64,000 nucleotides of DNA from NCBI RefSeq assembly GCF_003461955.1, contig NZ_QTYB01000001.1, forward strand, positions 364,332-428,331, read 5' to 3'. The notes below the pieces were generated by a model. It was not told the origin of the DNA and made no database searches. It was given only the letters and a program-made list of their open reading frames with translations. The translations under genes were made by a program, and so were the position numbers. Of this stretch, positions 1-8,230 are shown one piece after another. The stretch comes from Ruminococcus sp. AM36-2AA. GTDB taxonomy: Bacteria; Bacillota; Clostridia; Lachnospirales; Lachnospiraceae. How positions within the stretch are numbered: position 1 is the first letter of the stretch; each line of letters begins with the position of its first letter.

Positions 1-117
1 ATAAAAATCTGTTACATCTAAATCAAATCCAAATATCTCTGTAGCATTAATTGCTACGATTAATGCTTTTACGTCTTCTTCTTTTACTTGAATATATCCT
101 GTGTTATAATATATCAT
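1..117 (-). CDS. Hypothetical early protein, 3' end cut by window edge
   Basis: The start ATG follows a clear aaaggagatcatagtt ribosome binding site, and the frame stays open to the left edge, so only the first 39 residues are visible. They begin MIYYNTGYIQVKEEDVKAL and suggest a small soluble protein. I do not recognise the family. It is the last visible member of the leftward small-gene array. Confidence 0.6.
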   Translation of the reverse strand, partial: MIYYNTGYIQVKEEDVKALIVAINATEIFGFDLDVTDFY

Positions 118-132
118 AACTATGATCTCCTT

Positions 133-327
133 TTATTTGCTTTTATATAGTGTATGAGTCCCATCTTCATGCCGCTGCCATTCATATCCAAGAAATTCTA
201 CGGCTTTCAAAGCGCCATTATAATAGCTCATATCCTGCGGTCTTGCTTCTTTCATATTCGCAATCATCCATCGTTCATTTAACCATATTTCTGTTTGCTG
301 CTTAATTTCTTTATTTGTTCTTTTCAT
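133..327 (-). CDS. Small hypothetical protein (64 aa)
   Basis: I place the start at the ATG opening MKRTNKEIKQ because an AGGAGG-like site (ggagg) sits nine bases ahead. A longer frame beginning five codons earlier has its ATG inside that site. The protein is basic with two Trp-rich stretches and has no membrane segment. Function unknown. It is packed between other leftward small genes. Confidence 0.6.
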   Translation of the reverse strand: MKRTNKEIKQQTEIWLNERWMIANMKEARPQDMSYYNGALKAVEFLGYEWQRHEDGTHTLYKSK

Positions 328-342
328 TTTGCAATCCTCCAT

Positions 343-582
343 TTATTCATCAAAAATAATCGTATCTTCGGTACATCCCCAATATGCAGAGTGCTGAAAT
401 AAATCGATTAATACTTGAAAATTTGCTTTGTGTATCTGATAAAGATTTCTGTCATCTAAATTAGTATCTTCTAAAAGTCCAACCAATTCATTTGCTTTGA
501 CAGCTGATTTAAAAGCAACATCTTCGTTTTCTTGATTAACAAGAAATTGTGTTCCACATGGAAGAAAAGTAATCATATACAC
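343..582 (-). CDS. Small hypothetical protein (79 aa)
   Basis: The likely start is GTG, nine bases after AGGAG; an in-frame ATG two codons later is the alternative. The protein is acidic, with a patch near the N terminus (QENEDVAFKSAVKANEL) that reads as a helix, and it ends in an acidic tail. Family not recognised. It lies immediately upstream of, and co-oriented with, the 64-residue gene. Confidence 0.55.
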   Translation of the reverse strand: MYMITFLPCGTQFLVNQENEDVAFKSAVKANELVGLLEDTNLDDRNLYQIHKANFQVLIDLFQHSAYWGCTEDTIIFDE

Positions 583-586
583 ATGA

Positions 587-1273
587 TCACGCTCCTTTTC
601 TGTTTTTTATCACATCCATTAAAATAATATTTTTTGCAACCAGATCAATATTTGCAAAGAAACTCCCATCTTTAAAATATTTCCAGTCATTTGCTTCACT
701 TGTTTCTTCCATTTCTTCGTCAGATATATTGTAAAGATAATCTTCTCCAATTCTTTCATATCGATTGCAAAGTTCTTTAATAATTTTTCTAATAATGCCT
801 TCAATTTTGCAAAGCACATTGGAATTAATATTACGAATACCAATATTCTCCAATGCAGAATAAAAATCAGCTAAAAAATCAATATGATTAATATAACAGT
901 AACAATATCTTCTATTCATCGGAAGGATTATATCTTCTTGATATTCGCTCATATAAAATTTCATAGTTCGAATTTCTTTTTCTGTTAATTCATCTCCAAT
1001 CCATTTCATGTCAGTTACATTCGGAAGATTAAATATATCATTGATATTTAAGTTTCCATAAATATTCACTCCATCACTCTGGCAGCCATTCAAACTCCAT
1101 TGAATCTTAAGATCACTATTAGGAAAAATATTTTTTAAATCTTCCATATATATATCTGTTAATGCTTCCGACCTACAATAATCATTTAAATAATCTTCCT
1201 TTGCTTTCTCTTTTGCCTCATCTGAAAGTTCTGAATAAGAATATACATTGTAAATTTTTATTAGATGTTGCAT
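587..1273 (-). CDS. Conserved phage-type hypothetical protein (228 aa)
   Basis: The N terminus contains YSELSDEAKEKAKEDYL followed about 45 residues later by SLNGCQSDGVNIYG. This pair of blocks is a pattern I associate with uncharacterised proteins scattered through large phages. The protein is otherwise helical and acidic with no membrane segment. Whether it acts in host takeover or in a toxin/antitoxin role cannot be told from sequence. It sits four bases from the next leftward gene, so it is probably co-transcribed. Confidence 0.65.
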   Translation of the reverse strand: MQHLIKIYNVYSYSELSDEAKEKAKEDYLNDYCRSEALTDIYMEDLKNIFPNSDLKIQWSLNGCQSDGVNIYGNLNINDIFNLPNVTDMKWIGDELTEKEIRTMKFYMSEYQEDIILPMNRRYCYCYINHIDFLADFYSALENIGIRNINSNVLCKIEGIIRKIIKELCNRYERIGEDYLYNISDEEMEETSEANDWKYFKDGSFFANIDLVAKNIILMDVIKNRKGA

Positions 1274-1277
1274 ATCA

Positions 1278-1550
1278 TCACCTCACTTTTACAAAATCCT
1301 TATCAATGCTTAATCCAAGTGGCGCATCTGAATCATAATGATCAGTTATACCCCAACCATTGTAATAATCTTCATCTTCATCAACACCAACACCACAATT
1401 TAAATCAGATACAATATCTTTTTCTGTTGGAAGTTTTGTTTCATATGCTGTATCAATTCCTGCATCTAAAATTTCCTTTCTTTTGGCCGCACATTCTTTT
1501 ATAAACCAATCAACCTTTTCCTTTCCGGTCTTTGTTAAAATATAGTGCAT
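1278..1550 (-). CDS. Hypothetical protein (90 aa)
   Basis: An acidic small protein with a VDEDEDYYNGWG stretch near residues 60-72. It starts at ATG just after gaggtgat. No family is recognised. It is tightly spaced with both neighbours and is probably part of the same leftward transcript. Confidence 0.55.
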   Translation of the reverse strand: MHYILTKTGKEKVDWFIKECAAKRKEILDAGIDTAYETKLPTEKDIVSDLNCGVGVDEDEDYYNGWGITDHYDSDAPLGLSIDKDFVKVR

Positions 1551-1559
1551 ATCATCACC

Positions 1560-2021
1560 TCATTTCCTTGTGATTTCATCTAAACATTTTTCAAGATATT
1601 CTTTAAATTCTATTCCGACAAATTCAAAAAACATTTCTTCTACTGCTTTTTTATCTTTTGTTTTCTTCCAGATATTAAAAATATCTTGAGCGATTCCTGT
1701 AAATTCAAAATCATTTTCTTGAATAAGATCATTTAAAATTGTATCCGCATCACGAATAATCCCTTCAGGCGTATTATTATGTAAATATTCAACTGCTGTA
1801 AGCAAATCATTTGTAGTGCAGTACTTCTTTTTACCAATTTTTTCAATGTTATTTACAATATCTGTAATATCATTAAACAGATTCTGTATGTCATTATCCT
1901 CTACATTTTCATTTGCATTGTCACTGATATATTTCGCTAGTTCATAAAACATTCTGACCTTTTGATCTTTATTCATCTGTTCAAAAATTCTCTTCATTTC
2001 TGCAGTCATTCTTGTCATCAT
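1560..2021 (-). CDS. Hypothetical helical protein (153 aa)
   Basis: Almost entirely helical and charged, beginning MMTRMTAEMKRIFEQMNKDQK. The start lies after ggcaggtaagtgac, and the gene abuts the 72-residue gene upstream. There is no membrane segment or cysteine motif. It resembles generic phage early proteins in composition only; function unknown. Confidence 0.6.
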   Translation of the reverse strand: MMTRMTAEMKRIFEQMNKDQKVRMFYELAKYISDNANENVEDNDIQNLFNDITDIVNNIEKIGKKKYCTTNDLLTAVEYLHNNTPEGIIRDADTILNDLIQENDFEFTGIAQDIFNIWKKTKDKKAVEEMFFEFVGIEFKEYLEKCLDEITRK

Positions 2022-2022
2022 G

Positions 2023-2241
2023 TCACTTACCTGCCTTTCTTTTCAAATCGAACATATCATATACTGGTTGTACACAACTTATATTAAATCCGTTTTCAAA
2101 CCAGCAATGATCAGACACTTCCGGGACATCAACTATAATATGGTCCGGATATGTTTCTTTTACGGTACCCATACAAAAATCCTTATCAAATCTACATCTT
2201 ACAACCTGCCCAATCTTGAATAAATGTGTTAAATCTGACAT
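2023..2241 (-). CDS. Small hypothetical beta-rich protein (72 aa)
   Basis: The stretch FKIGQVVRCRFDKDFCMGTVKETYPDHIIVDVP has the alternating pattern of a small beta-barrel (KOW or Tudor-like). That similarity is weak and is inference only. The gene sits two bases upstream of the 153-residue gene, suggesting coupling. Confidence 0.55.
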   Translation of the reverse strand: MSDLTHLFKIGQVVRCRFDKDFCMGTVKETYPDHIIVDVPEVSDHCWFENGFNISCVQPVYDMFDLKRKAGK

Positions 2242-2283
2242 ATTGTTTCTCTCCTATAGATTATTAATTTAATTTTAAACTAA

Positions 2284-2847
2284 TTACGAATAATCAGTTT
2301 CCATAAACTCTTTTACTTCATCAGCTGTCATTTTTGTAGCCATTTTATTGATTTCTTTTATATTTTTAATACAAATGTCAACGTCCTCTTGGTCAAAATA
2401 TTCGGTAGGATTTTTCCAATTTTTTCCACGATTCCATTTCATGTATTCTGTTCCGGACATAATCTTTTTATTATTATAATCAAGGAAAGCATACTTAATT
2501 GTTCCATCTGAAAGTACGTCAATAAATAATTTTCCATCATTATTGTCCTGCTGATAAAACATAAAGTTATTTAACGTATAACCATCATTTTCCCAGTCAC
2601 CATCAATAAATTCTTTTATGATATCAGAACTGATTACACAATCAATCATGTCAAAGTTAGTGTCTAAAATTCGATATAATTTCCGTTCAAATTCAAATGT
2701 ATACTTATACATATCTTTTAACCATTCTATTCCGTATCTTGCGCGACTTATCATCCGCTCTCCATAATTCCACTGATAATATCTTGCAATCATTTTCTTC
2801 TGACCATTTTCCTCATATCTAACAAATATCTGTGATCTCTGTCCCAT
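2284..2847 (-). CDS. Conserved phage hypothetical protein (187 aa)
   Basis: The protein opens GQRSQIFVRY and continues with ARYYQWNYGERMISRARYGI, a block I have seen in uncharacterised phage early proteins. It is soluble, aromatic-rich and acidic towards the C terminus. The start follows agaaaggagtaattt. No catalytic motif is visible; function unknown. Confidence 0.65.
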   Translation of the reverse strand: MGQRSQIFVRYEENGQKKMIARYYQWNYGERMISRARYGIEWLKDMYKYTFEFERKLYRILDTNFDMIDCVISSDIIKEFIDGDWENDGYTLNNFMFYQQDNNDGKLFIDVLSDGTIKYAFLDYNNKKIMSGTEYMKWNRGKNWKNPTEYFDQEDVDICIKNIKEINKMATKMTADEVKEFMETDYS

Positions 2848-2895
2848 AAATTACTCCTTTCTTACGGTTTCACCATCCACCGAAAAGGATATCTT

Positions 2896-3105
2896 TTATT
2901 TTTTATAAAGTTCATCGACGACTCTCATGCATTCCATCATCAAACCGTATTCTGTAAAATCTTTAATTTTAATTATACCGGTTTCATCGTATACACTAAC
3001 CAATAACACATCAGCATTCTCACAATAATCTACTGTTACGCGGGCATCATCTGTATAAGGGTTTGCCTTAAACATTTCATTCATTTTTTCAATCCATGCA
3101 GCCAT
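2896..3105 (-). CDS. Small hypothetical protein (69 aa)
   Basis: A short mixed alpha/beta protein starting MAAWIEKMNEMFKANPYTDD, preceded by ggagaaaagaag. It follows the DUF932 gene in the same leftward direction with a 13-base gap. Not recognised. Confidence 0.55.
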   Translation of the reverse strand: MAAWIEKMNEMFKANPYTDDARVTVDYCENADVLLVSVYDETGIIKIKDFTEYGLMMECMRVVDELYKK

Positions 3106-3118
3106 CTTCTTTTCTCCT

Positions 3119-4102
3119 TTACTTAATTAATTCCTCTGCAATTCTGTATGCCTGATCAATAAGGTTGTCTCCCTCGACAATCTTCATAAATCTGTTTTCC
3201 TGGTATGTATTAGTTAATCTCCTTGCAGGTTTGTGTGTAGAAAAATCAGATACAGCATTCACGAATCTGAATACGCTTTTCTCTGTCTGCTGTAGATCCG
3301 GTGCGTCCCAGCAATTCATAAGTAACTGTCTATCTTCCTGGATATCCGATGCCTTTCTCTCAGAATCTTTTTTCTCATCAATTGGAAGCAGCTGTTTTGT
3401 GAGATTCCACATATCATCTTTTGTAAGAGATTTGCGTTTCATATTTTCAAATTCGCTTTCGAGACTGCCAAGATAGTTTTCTGTATTCATAATAGTCATT
3501 CTTGCATCTTCAAGCTTTCCATTGATATTTCCAACATGAGTACAACTCCAAGAACGACTAGCTCTCTTAAGAGCGAGATTTAATGTATTCTGGCACCATA
3601 CTCTAATCGGAGTAATTGCAACTCGTACAGATCCTTTTCCATCATGTGCATTTGTAAATACAAGATATGGATCAATTTTCTCTCCGGCAAGATTTCTTCC
3701 CTCAAGCTTGGCCAACAGCCAGATCTTTTTGCCGCGAGCCAATGCTCCAGCTGTTTCATATTTGACTCCTTCTCCAAGAAGCGCATCTGTAAAAGCAAAG
3801 GCTTCATCATTCTGAACCACTTTGTACTTTTCAGTAACAATACCGAGAACAGTTTGATCAATGTCTCTGATATTTGCCTTGAATCCATCAACAAGTTTAC
3901 CTGAACTAGCAGTTGTAATGTTCTGCTGCACTACCTTCCAATCAAGTCCTGCGAGTTTTAAAGCCTGAGCAGAATCTACTGCTCCAATAACTTCCTTTCC
4001 GAGTCCATCCCACGGTGCTTTTCTCGCATCAAACATACTTTCCACATTTGTAAATCTGTTTGTCGTTCTTTCCATTGTTTTGTTCATGTTATTGGTCATC
4101 AT
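3119..4102 (-). CDS. DUF932 family protein (phage/plasmid-related)
   Basis: The 327-residue protein matches the DUF932 pattern. It has an N-terminal region with DARKAPWDGLGKEV, a central block KYKVVQNDEAFAFTDALL, then GKKIWLLAKLEG, FTNAHDGKGSVRVAITPIRVWCQNTLNLAL, and a helical C terminus. DUF932 proteins are widespread on phages and plasmids; the biochemical role is not established. The start has a strong aaaaaggagatcgatatt site. The recurrent promoter-like motif lies 33 bases upstream, so it probably heads its own transcript. Confidence 0.9.
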   Translation of the reverse strand: MMTNNMNKTMERTTNRFTNVESMFDARKAPWDGLGKEVIGAVDSAQALKLAGLDWKVVQQNITTASSGKLVDGFKANIRDIDQTVLGIVTEKYKVVQNDEAFAFTDALLGEGVKYETAGALARGKKIWLLAKLEGRNLAGEKIDPYLVFTNAHDGKGSVRVAITPIRVWCQNTLNLALKRASRSWSCTHVGNINGKLEDARMTIMNTENYLGSLESEFENMKRKSLTKDDMWNLTKQLLPIDEKKDSERKASDIQEDRQLLMNCWDAPDLQQTEKSVFRFVNAVSDFSTHKPARRLTNTYQENRFMKIVEGDNLIDQAYRIAEELIK

Positions 4103-4134
4103 AATATCGATCTCCTTTTTGTTATATTATCACC

Positions 4135-4156
4135 AAATTTATTATTAACAATATAA
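4135..4156 (-). promoter_or_regulatory. Recurrent promoter-like motif upstream of the DUF932 gene
   Basis: On the minus strand it reads TTATATTGTTAATAAT followed by AAATTT. It fits the second half of the motif found ahead of several other genes (core TNAATAATAAAYTT) and lies 33 bases before the start codon. The left half is degenerate here. Role as promoter is inferred from position only. Confidence 0.5.
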
Positions 4157-4164
4157 AAACATAA

Positions 4165-4821
4165 TTATTCTGCAATACGCTTTCTCTTATCAAAATCTTT
4201 TCCATCCTCGACACCGGAGGCATAAGCTTTTGATGATTCATTTGTTTTACTTTTAATAAATTTTTTACTTGTGTTTTGATTTACATAATCAGTTACTTCA
4301 TTCGGGACCGAAAGGACAAGCCCCCAGCCAAACTCTTTATTCTGTTCGGCATAAGCTTCTTCTAAACCTTTTACAAATCCCATTCCATAATCTGTATATG
4401 ATTGAGATCCTTCCGCATAAGTTTTTGTTGATCTACGAAACTCCTTTTCCTTTGACTGAATGCATTCAAGAGCGTACAGAAAAATTTCAGTACATATTTT
4501 TACATCATCTGGAAAGCCAATAAAAACTATTGTCCTTGTTCTTGAACCACGTGGTATATAACATGCTCTGGAACAACAATTATTTGTTGCAATTACTTTT
4601 GCTAGTTTTGGCATCCATGGATTTTTCCTGGAATTATATGTAGCATCTTTCATAAGAGCTTCCATAATTCTCTTATCAACTTCCATTGTATCTGACATGC
4701 TAATCTTATGTTCCGCCATAAGTTCTCTTGCTTTAAGTAGAGCAGCTTTCGCTTCATGTTCATTAGATGATTCTGATAAAGCAAGAAGCTTTTTAATTTT
4801 CTCTTTATAATCAATAGCCAT
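4165..4821 (-). CDS. DUF2786 family protein
   Basis: The first 45 residues (KIKKLLALSESSNEHEAKAALLKARELMAEHKIS) are a textbook DUF2786 helical hairpin. The remaining ~170 residues contain RACYIPRGSRTRTIVFIGFPDDVKICTEIFLYAL, typical of the C-terminal domain that often accompanies it. Such proteins occur in phages and plasmids with unknown function. 218 residues is the usual size. It lies just upstream of the DUF932 gene, separated by a promoter-like motif. Confidence 0.85.
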   Translation of the reverse strand: MAIDYKEKIKKLLALSESSNEHEAKAALLKARELMAEHKISMSDTMEVDKRIMEALMKDATYNSRKNPWMPKLAKVIATNNCCSRACYIPRGSRTRTIVFIGFPDDVKICTEIFLYALECIQSKEKEFRRSTKTYAEGSQSYTDYGMGFVKGLEEAYAEQNKEFGWGLVLSVPNEVTDYVNQNTSKKFIKSKTNESSKAYASGVEDGKDFDKRKRIAE

Positions 4822-4823
4822 AA

Positions 4824-5039
4824 TTAATTATTCCTTTCTGCCAAAATAAGTAAGGTATTATCATCTGCCACAGTAATTCCTGAAATATACAGGTCAAGAA
4901 TTTTATCAAGTGGTTTTCTATTTCCGTTTTGTATAACATCATAAACAAGGATTGGATTATCTAAATTCGTACAATCATAAATTCTATAAGTGCAATCAAG
5001 ATTTAAATAATCATTATAAACAAGATCTCTAACCAACAT
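4824..5039 (-). CDS. Small hypothetical protein (71 aa)
   Basis: It begins MLVRDLVYNDYLNLDCTYRIYDC and resembles the 64-residue gene further left (6321-6515), which begins MKVKDLLENYQGDNYIEIYDC. The two may be diverged paralogues. Function unknown. It is coupled to the DUF2786 gene. Confidence 0.6.
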   Translation of the reverse strand: MLVRDLVYNDYLNLDCTYRIYDCTNLDNPILVYDVIQNGNRKPLDKILDLYISGITVADDNTLLILAERNN

Positions 5040-5041
5040 GA

Positions 5042-5359
5042 TTAATCACCTCCAATTAATTCCGTTGCAAGATTGTATGCTCTGTCATAATCTTTGATAT
5101 CATAATGACCATGATTTAAACATTGTGTGTCATCATTCCAGCAGTTCCATACAACCCATGGTCCACCGCCACATTTTGCTTTAAGCTCTGGATAAGCCGA
5201 ATGTTTTGCAATCACAACATATAATTCTTTGCAAAATGCACCAGGATGATGAATAATTTCCTGCACTTCGTAAGGCATATTATTTTCCTTGAAATATTTC
5301 CTTACATGATCATACACAGGATTGTTAATTGATACTGGAACAATAGTAATATTAACCAT
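5042..5359 (-). CDS. Hypothetical protein (105 aa)
   Basis: Soluble protein with the pattern FKENNMPYEVQEI ... KELYVVIAKHSAYPELKAKCGGG, a GW/H-rich middle, and a C-terminal helix. No family recognised. The start follows agggatgattaattatggtt, and only six bases separate it from the regulator gene. Confidence 0.6.
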   Translation of the reverse strand: MVNITIVPVSINNPVYDHVRKYFKENNMPYEVQEIIHHPGAFCKELYVVIAKHSAYPELKAKCGGGPWVVWNCWNDDTQCLNHGHYDIKDYDRAYNLATELIGGD

Positions 5360-5365
5360 AATTAA

Positions 5366-5617
5366 TCATCCCTTTCTATAACTCTTTAATAACTCCAATA
5401 AATTAATCCCTATTCCATCACAATATTTAACAAAAGATTCCATAGACGGATTTACATTGCAAGATTCAATTTTTGAAATCATTTGTTGTGTTAGGCCTGT
5501 TCTTTTTGCCATATCTTCCTGTGTCAATTTCTTGGATTTTCGAATTTCTTTTAAATATGTAATAATATTGTATACTTTGTTTTCTATTTTTCTTCCTCTC
5601 TTCCTAACATTTCCCAA
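5366..5617 (-). CDS. XRE-family helix-turn-helix regulator
   Basis: Residues ~17-80 form a Cro/C1-type HTH: LKEIRKSKKLTQEDMAKRTGLTQQMISKIES, followed by NPSMESFVKYCDGIGINLLELL. It would bind operator DNA and regulate nearby promoters. No ATG precedes the domain; the frame begins at a TTG with a weak upstream purine run, so the true start is uncertain. It sits within the leftward array, not at the divergent control region. Confidence 0.85.
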   Translation of the reverse strand: MGNVRKRGRKIENKVYNIITYLKEIRKSKKLTQEDMAKRTGLTQQMISKIESCNVNPSMESFVKYCDGIGINLLELLKSYRKG

Positions 5618-5748
5618 ATTATATTAGCCTCTTTATTTAAGCCTCTTTCTATATAATATTTATAAAGAAATTCTTTTTGAGATTTTGTATTCTCATATAA
5701 ATATGAGTTCCATATGTATGTTCTTCTAACTTTATCGCCATAATATTC
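5584..5748 (-). pseudogene. Open frame without a normal start, overlapping the HTH gene
   Basis: One minus-strand frame reads YENTKSQKEFLYKYYIERG and continues NKEANIIWEMLGREEEK before a stop inside the HTH gene. This has the look of real protein. Upstream it runs into a stop with no ATG, GTG or TTG. An ATG in another frame (position 5741, after ggtaggaatatt) reads MAIKLEEHTYG and stops after 30 codons. A frameshifted or decayed small gene fits best; a sequencing indel is possible. Confidence 0.35.
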
Positions 5749-5775
5749 CTACCTCTTAAAAAATCACCGTTTCAT

Positions 5776-5985
5776 TTATCTGAGTAACATATAATTGTAG
5801 TCATTAATAACCCCTATCGTTGCAAGTTCTTCGTCCATCCAACCGGAATTATACTTGTGTATTTTTTCAAGAAATTCATCCTTTTCTTTTGTAGTTTTAA
5901 ATCTTCCTGCTACTCTTGGTTTTCCTTCCATATCTTCCCAAGGAAGATAAGTTATCGTCCATCCTTTTTCTTTTACCATTATCAT
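5776..5985 (-). CDS. Small hypothetical protein (69 aa)
   Basis: It begins MIMVKEKGWTITYLPWEDMEGKPRV, a compact alpha/beta protein with no membrane segment. The start follows agaaaggatttttt. Function unknown. Confidence 0.55.
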   Translation of the reverse strand: MIMVKEKGWTITYLPWEDMEGKPRVAGRFKTTKEKDEFLEKIHKYNSGWMDEELATIGVINDYNYMLLR

Positions 5986-6022
5986 AAAAAATCCTTTCTT
6001 AATCTGAAATCATCATTTCATT

Positions 6023-6268
6023 TCATTTCCATCTGTAGATTTCTTTACTACCATTTACAGTATCAGCAACCAATATAAAATCACCCGTAGCATAATATTC
6101 TCCTGTATACATTGTACGGATAGTATCATTTATATATTTCCTAAATGAAAATGACTTTGCGATTACTTTTTTATCACAGTCTCTTACAACTACATACGAA
6201 AATAAGCCTCTCTTTTCTACATGTGCAATGCTTTTCTCTCCAAATACTCTAATATTTGATTTTTTCAT
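6023..6268 (-). CDS. Small hypothetical protein (81 aa)
   Basis: I choose the ATG opening MKKSNIRVFGEKSIAHVEKRG because ggag sits ten bases ahead. A frame seven codons longer overlaps that site. The protein looks like a small beta-rich basic domain. Not recognised. Confidence 0.55.
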   Translation of the reverse strand: MKKSNIRVFGEKSIAHVEKRGLFSYVVVRDCDKKVIAKSFSFRKYINDTIRTMYTGEYYATGDFILVADTVNGSKEIYRWK

Positions 6269-6320
6269 TTTTGTTATTCTCCAATTCAATTTTCTAAATA
6301 AAAAATCATTAATTTATCAG

Positions 6321-6515
6321 TTACATTTGACTTTTTATTGTAATTTTTAATTTGTTTTGTGTGGTTAATACTGTCCACGATGACACTGGAAAATAACCAA
6401 AATTTTTGATTGCGATTGCTTTATTATTAAATCTTTTTGTGTCCCATGAAAAACAATCGTAAATCTCTATATAATTATCTCCCTGATAATTTTCCAATAA
6501 ATCTTTTACCTTCAC
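6321..6515 (-). CDS. Small hypothetical protein (64 aa), GTG start
   Basis: The GTG lies just after aaggagcgaaat; the apparent ATG one base earlier reads straight into a stop. The start MKVKDLLENYQGDNYIEIYDC echoes the 71-residue protein at 4824-5039, suggesting a duplicated small family. Function unknown. Confidence 0.55.
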   Translation of the reverse strand: MKVKDLLENYQGDNYIEIYDCFSWDTKRFNNKAIAIKNFGYFPVSSWTVLTTQNKLKITIKSQM

Positions 6516-6576
6516 ATTTCGCTCCTTATTTGATAATACATAGTACTTCTCTTAAATATTTTCTTGTCATATTAAC

Positions 6577-7014
6577 TTACCTTTCTGGTAAATTTGCTAT
6601 CTGCCTTGCGACCTTAGCAGCTTCATCGTAACAATAATTTTCTGTTAATCTCTGTGCATAAGACCATAATCCATATTCTTCATCAGAATCAAACAAAGAT
6701 AAATCTTCAACTGGAATATCACAATTACCTTGCTCACAAAAGAATGCATCTGTATTAGCTTCTGTACCCCAACGTAATGGACAATAAATACAAAAATTAT
6801 CCTTAAAAATGCCATCCACTTCTTGTGCAGCGTACTGACAACAGAAACAATTGTGTCTAATATTATTATATGGAAAGTTTTCTTCTATATATTTCTTTTT
6901 ATACATAAAAATATCCCAACCAAGATCATGTTCCTCTAATCTATCTGCAATCCAGTTCCACATCTTACGGTGATGTGCAATAGCTTCTTCCTTAGTTAAA
7001 TATAAATCTTCCAT
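6577..7014 (-). CDS. Cys-rich hypothetical protein (145 aa)
   Basis: The start at MEDLYLTKEEAIAHHRKMW follows taggagggaattattt; the longer upstream frame is an overlap with the neighbouring gene. Residues ~50-105 hold CFCCQYA, CIYCPLRWG and FFCEQGNCDIP, a plausible zinc-binding cluster. The pattern resembles short phage proteins with a putative zinc site, but I do not know a named family. The C terminus is helical. Confidence 0.65.
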   Translation of the reverse strand: MEDLYLTKEEAIAHHRKMWNWIADRLEEHDLGWDIFMYKKKYIEENFPYNNIRHNCFCCQYAAQEVDGIFKDNFCIYCPLRWGTEANTDAFFCEQGNCDIPVEDLSLFDSDEEYGLWSYAQRLTENYCYDEAAKVARQIANLPER

Positions 7015-7027
7015 AAATAATTCCCTC

Positions 7028-7237
7028 CTAAAGATTAACTGCATCTCCATTATCATCATAAATAATAGGTTCAATCTTAACGATATAACCAGTCTTATTT
7101 TCTTTATCAAAGATTTCCATCTTAGCTTTATTAATCCCACATGATCCCCATTCAAAAGAAAATCTCTCATCGTTATCCTCTACTATCTTGATAAGATGAT
7201 CTGATAAAGCTTCAATATCTCTATAAGTACTTCCCAT
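7028..7237 (-). CDS. Small hypothetical protein (69 aa)
   Basis: The start at MGSTYRDIEALSDHL follows agaaggaaattaatt. The longer in-frame extension overlaps the replication-initiator-like gene and lacks a site. Helix followed by beta strands; function unknown. Confidence 0.55.
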   Translation of the reverse strand: MGSTYRDIEALSDHLIKIVEDNDERFSFEWGSCGINKAKMEIFDKENKTGYIVKIEPIIYDDNGDAVNL

Positions 7238-7250
7238 AATTAATTTCCTT

Positions 7251-8213
7251 CTATCTAACAGCTGTAATCTCACCATCAATAACAGCATCAATAAGTTCTG
7301 TAATATTATCAATATTCTTTGCCTGATAACATCCAGGTCCAGTAAATTCCTTAATAAGTTTCTTTCTACGAGCATCATCCGAATCGTATATATCTGGATC
7401 AAGTTCGTTATAAGTAATAGCTACAATCCTGGGTAATTCGCTATCCTTAATATTTGAATCATAAGCAAGAGACTTAAAGTAATTAAATCTTTCATTAGAA
7501 TTGATTTGCGTAGCGTCAGCGGAGCCTGGAGCGTTAGCGACATCAGGAGCGTTAGCGACCATATCAAGCGAAGCGTCCGGAGCGCCAGCGACCCTGTTGA
7601 GTGATCCGGCTACCTGTGCACTAGCGAAGCGGTCACGGTACCGGTCAGTACTATCATTATCAATATCATTATCAATATCAGTATATATATAGGTACCGCT
7701 GTGACCGTCGTTATTATTTTCTTCGGGAACATCCTCATATTCGCTTTCGGTCACATCGGTCACGGCATGACCGTCTGGTCGGTACTCAACATTGTTAATG
7801 ATAATATTGAAATCAAATGTTTCTTTATATTTACCTTCCCGAAAATTCTTTAATGTTTTGTTTACCTTGCCTTTACTGCAATGCACTTCTTTGGAAATTT
7901 TGTCTTGTGACATTCCGGGATTATCACGAACAAATTCTATGATTGCTTTGGTAACTTCTGGATTCTCTCCGAATCCTCTTGATCTTCTTTCCTGTGAAGA
8001 ATCTATCATTCTAAGAGCTGTATCTCCACCTGCATATAAAAATATTTCTTTATCTTCTATTGGTTTTTCGTATAAGGCATACTCAATAATTGCCTTGTAA
8101 TATTCATAGGCAATTTCTTTACCTTTCATCTCTTCGATCATCTGTCCTGTTGTATAATATGATTCGAAGAACGTGAAGCATTTGCTTCTATCAAATTGCT
8201 TTTTATCACTCAT
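7251..8213 (-). CDS. Replication-initiator-like protein with low-complexity insert (320 aa)
   Basis: Residues 1-80 (FTFFESYYTTGQMIEEMKGKEIAYEYYKAIIEYALY) resemble the DUF6291/phage replication-protein N-terminal domain. Residues ~88-130 (TKAIIEFVRDNPGMSQDKISKEVHCSKGKVNKTLK) form a winged-helix HTH. After this comes an unusual insert: DIDNDIDND, then Ala/Pro/Asp repeats (VANAPDVANAP). The repeats are encoded by a GC-rich tandem DNA stretch unlike the rest of the window. A C-terminal domain of about 90 residues follows. The likely role is DNA binding at replication or transcription initiation; this is inference. Confidence 0.6.
   Translation of the reverse strand: MSDKKQFDRSKCFTFFESYYTTGQMIEEMKGKEIAYEYYKAIIEYALYEKPIEDKEIFLYAGGDTALRMIDSSQERRSRGFGENPEVTKAIIEFVRDNPGMSQDKISKEVHCSKGKVNKTLKNFREGKYKETFDFNIIINNVEYRPDGHAVTDVTESEYEDVPEENNNDGHSGTYIYTDIDNDIDNDSTDRYRDRFASAQVAGSLNRVAGAPDASLDMVANAPDVANAPGSADATQINSNERFNYFKSLAYDSNIKDSELPRIVAITYNELDPDIYDSDDARRKKLIKEFTGPGCYQAKNIDNITELIDAVIDGEITAVR
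7528..7640. repeat. GC-rich tandem repeat within the initiator-like gene
   Basis: Copies of GGAGCGTTAGCGAC and its variants (GGAGCGCCAGCGACC, AAGCGAAGCGTCC) are repeated here, flanked by scattered CGGTCAC/CGGTACC units and an ATCATTATCAAT duplication just to the right. The base composition is far above the surrounding AT-rich DNA. It encodes a linker of Ala, Pro and Asp in the initiator-like protein. Confidence 0.6.
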
Positions 8214-8230
8214 AATCTGCTCACTCCAAT

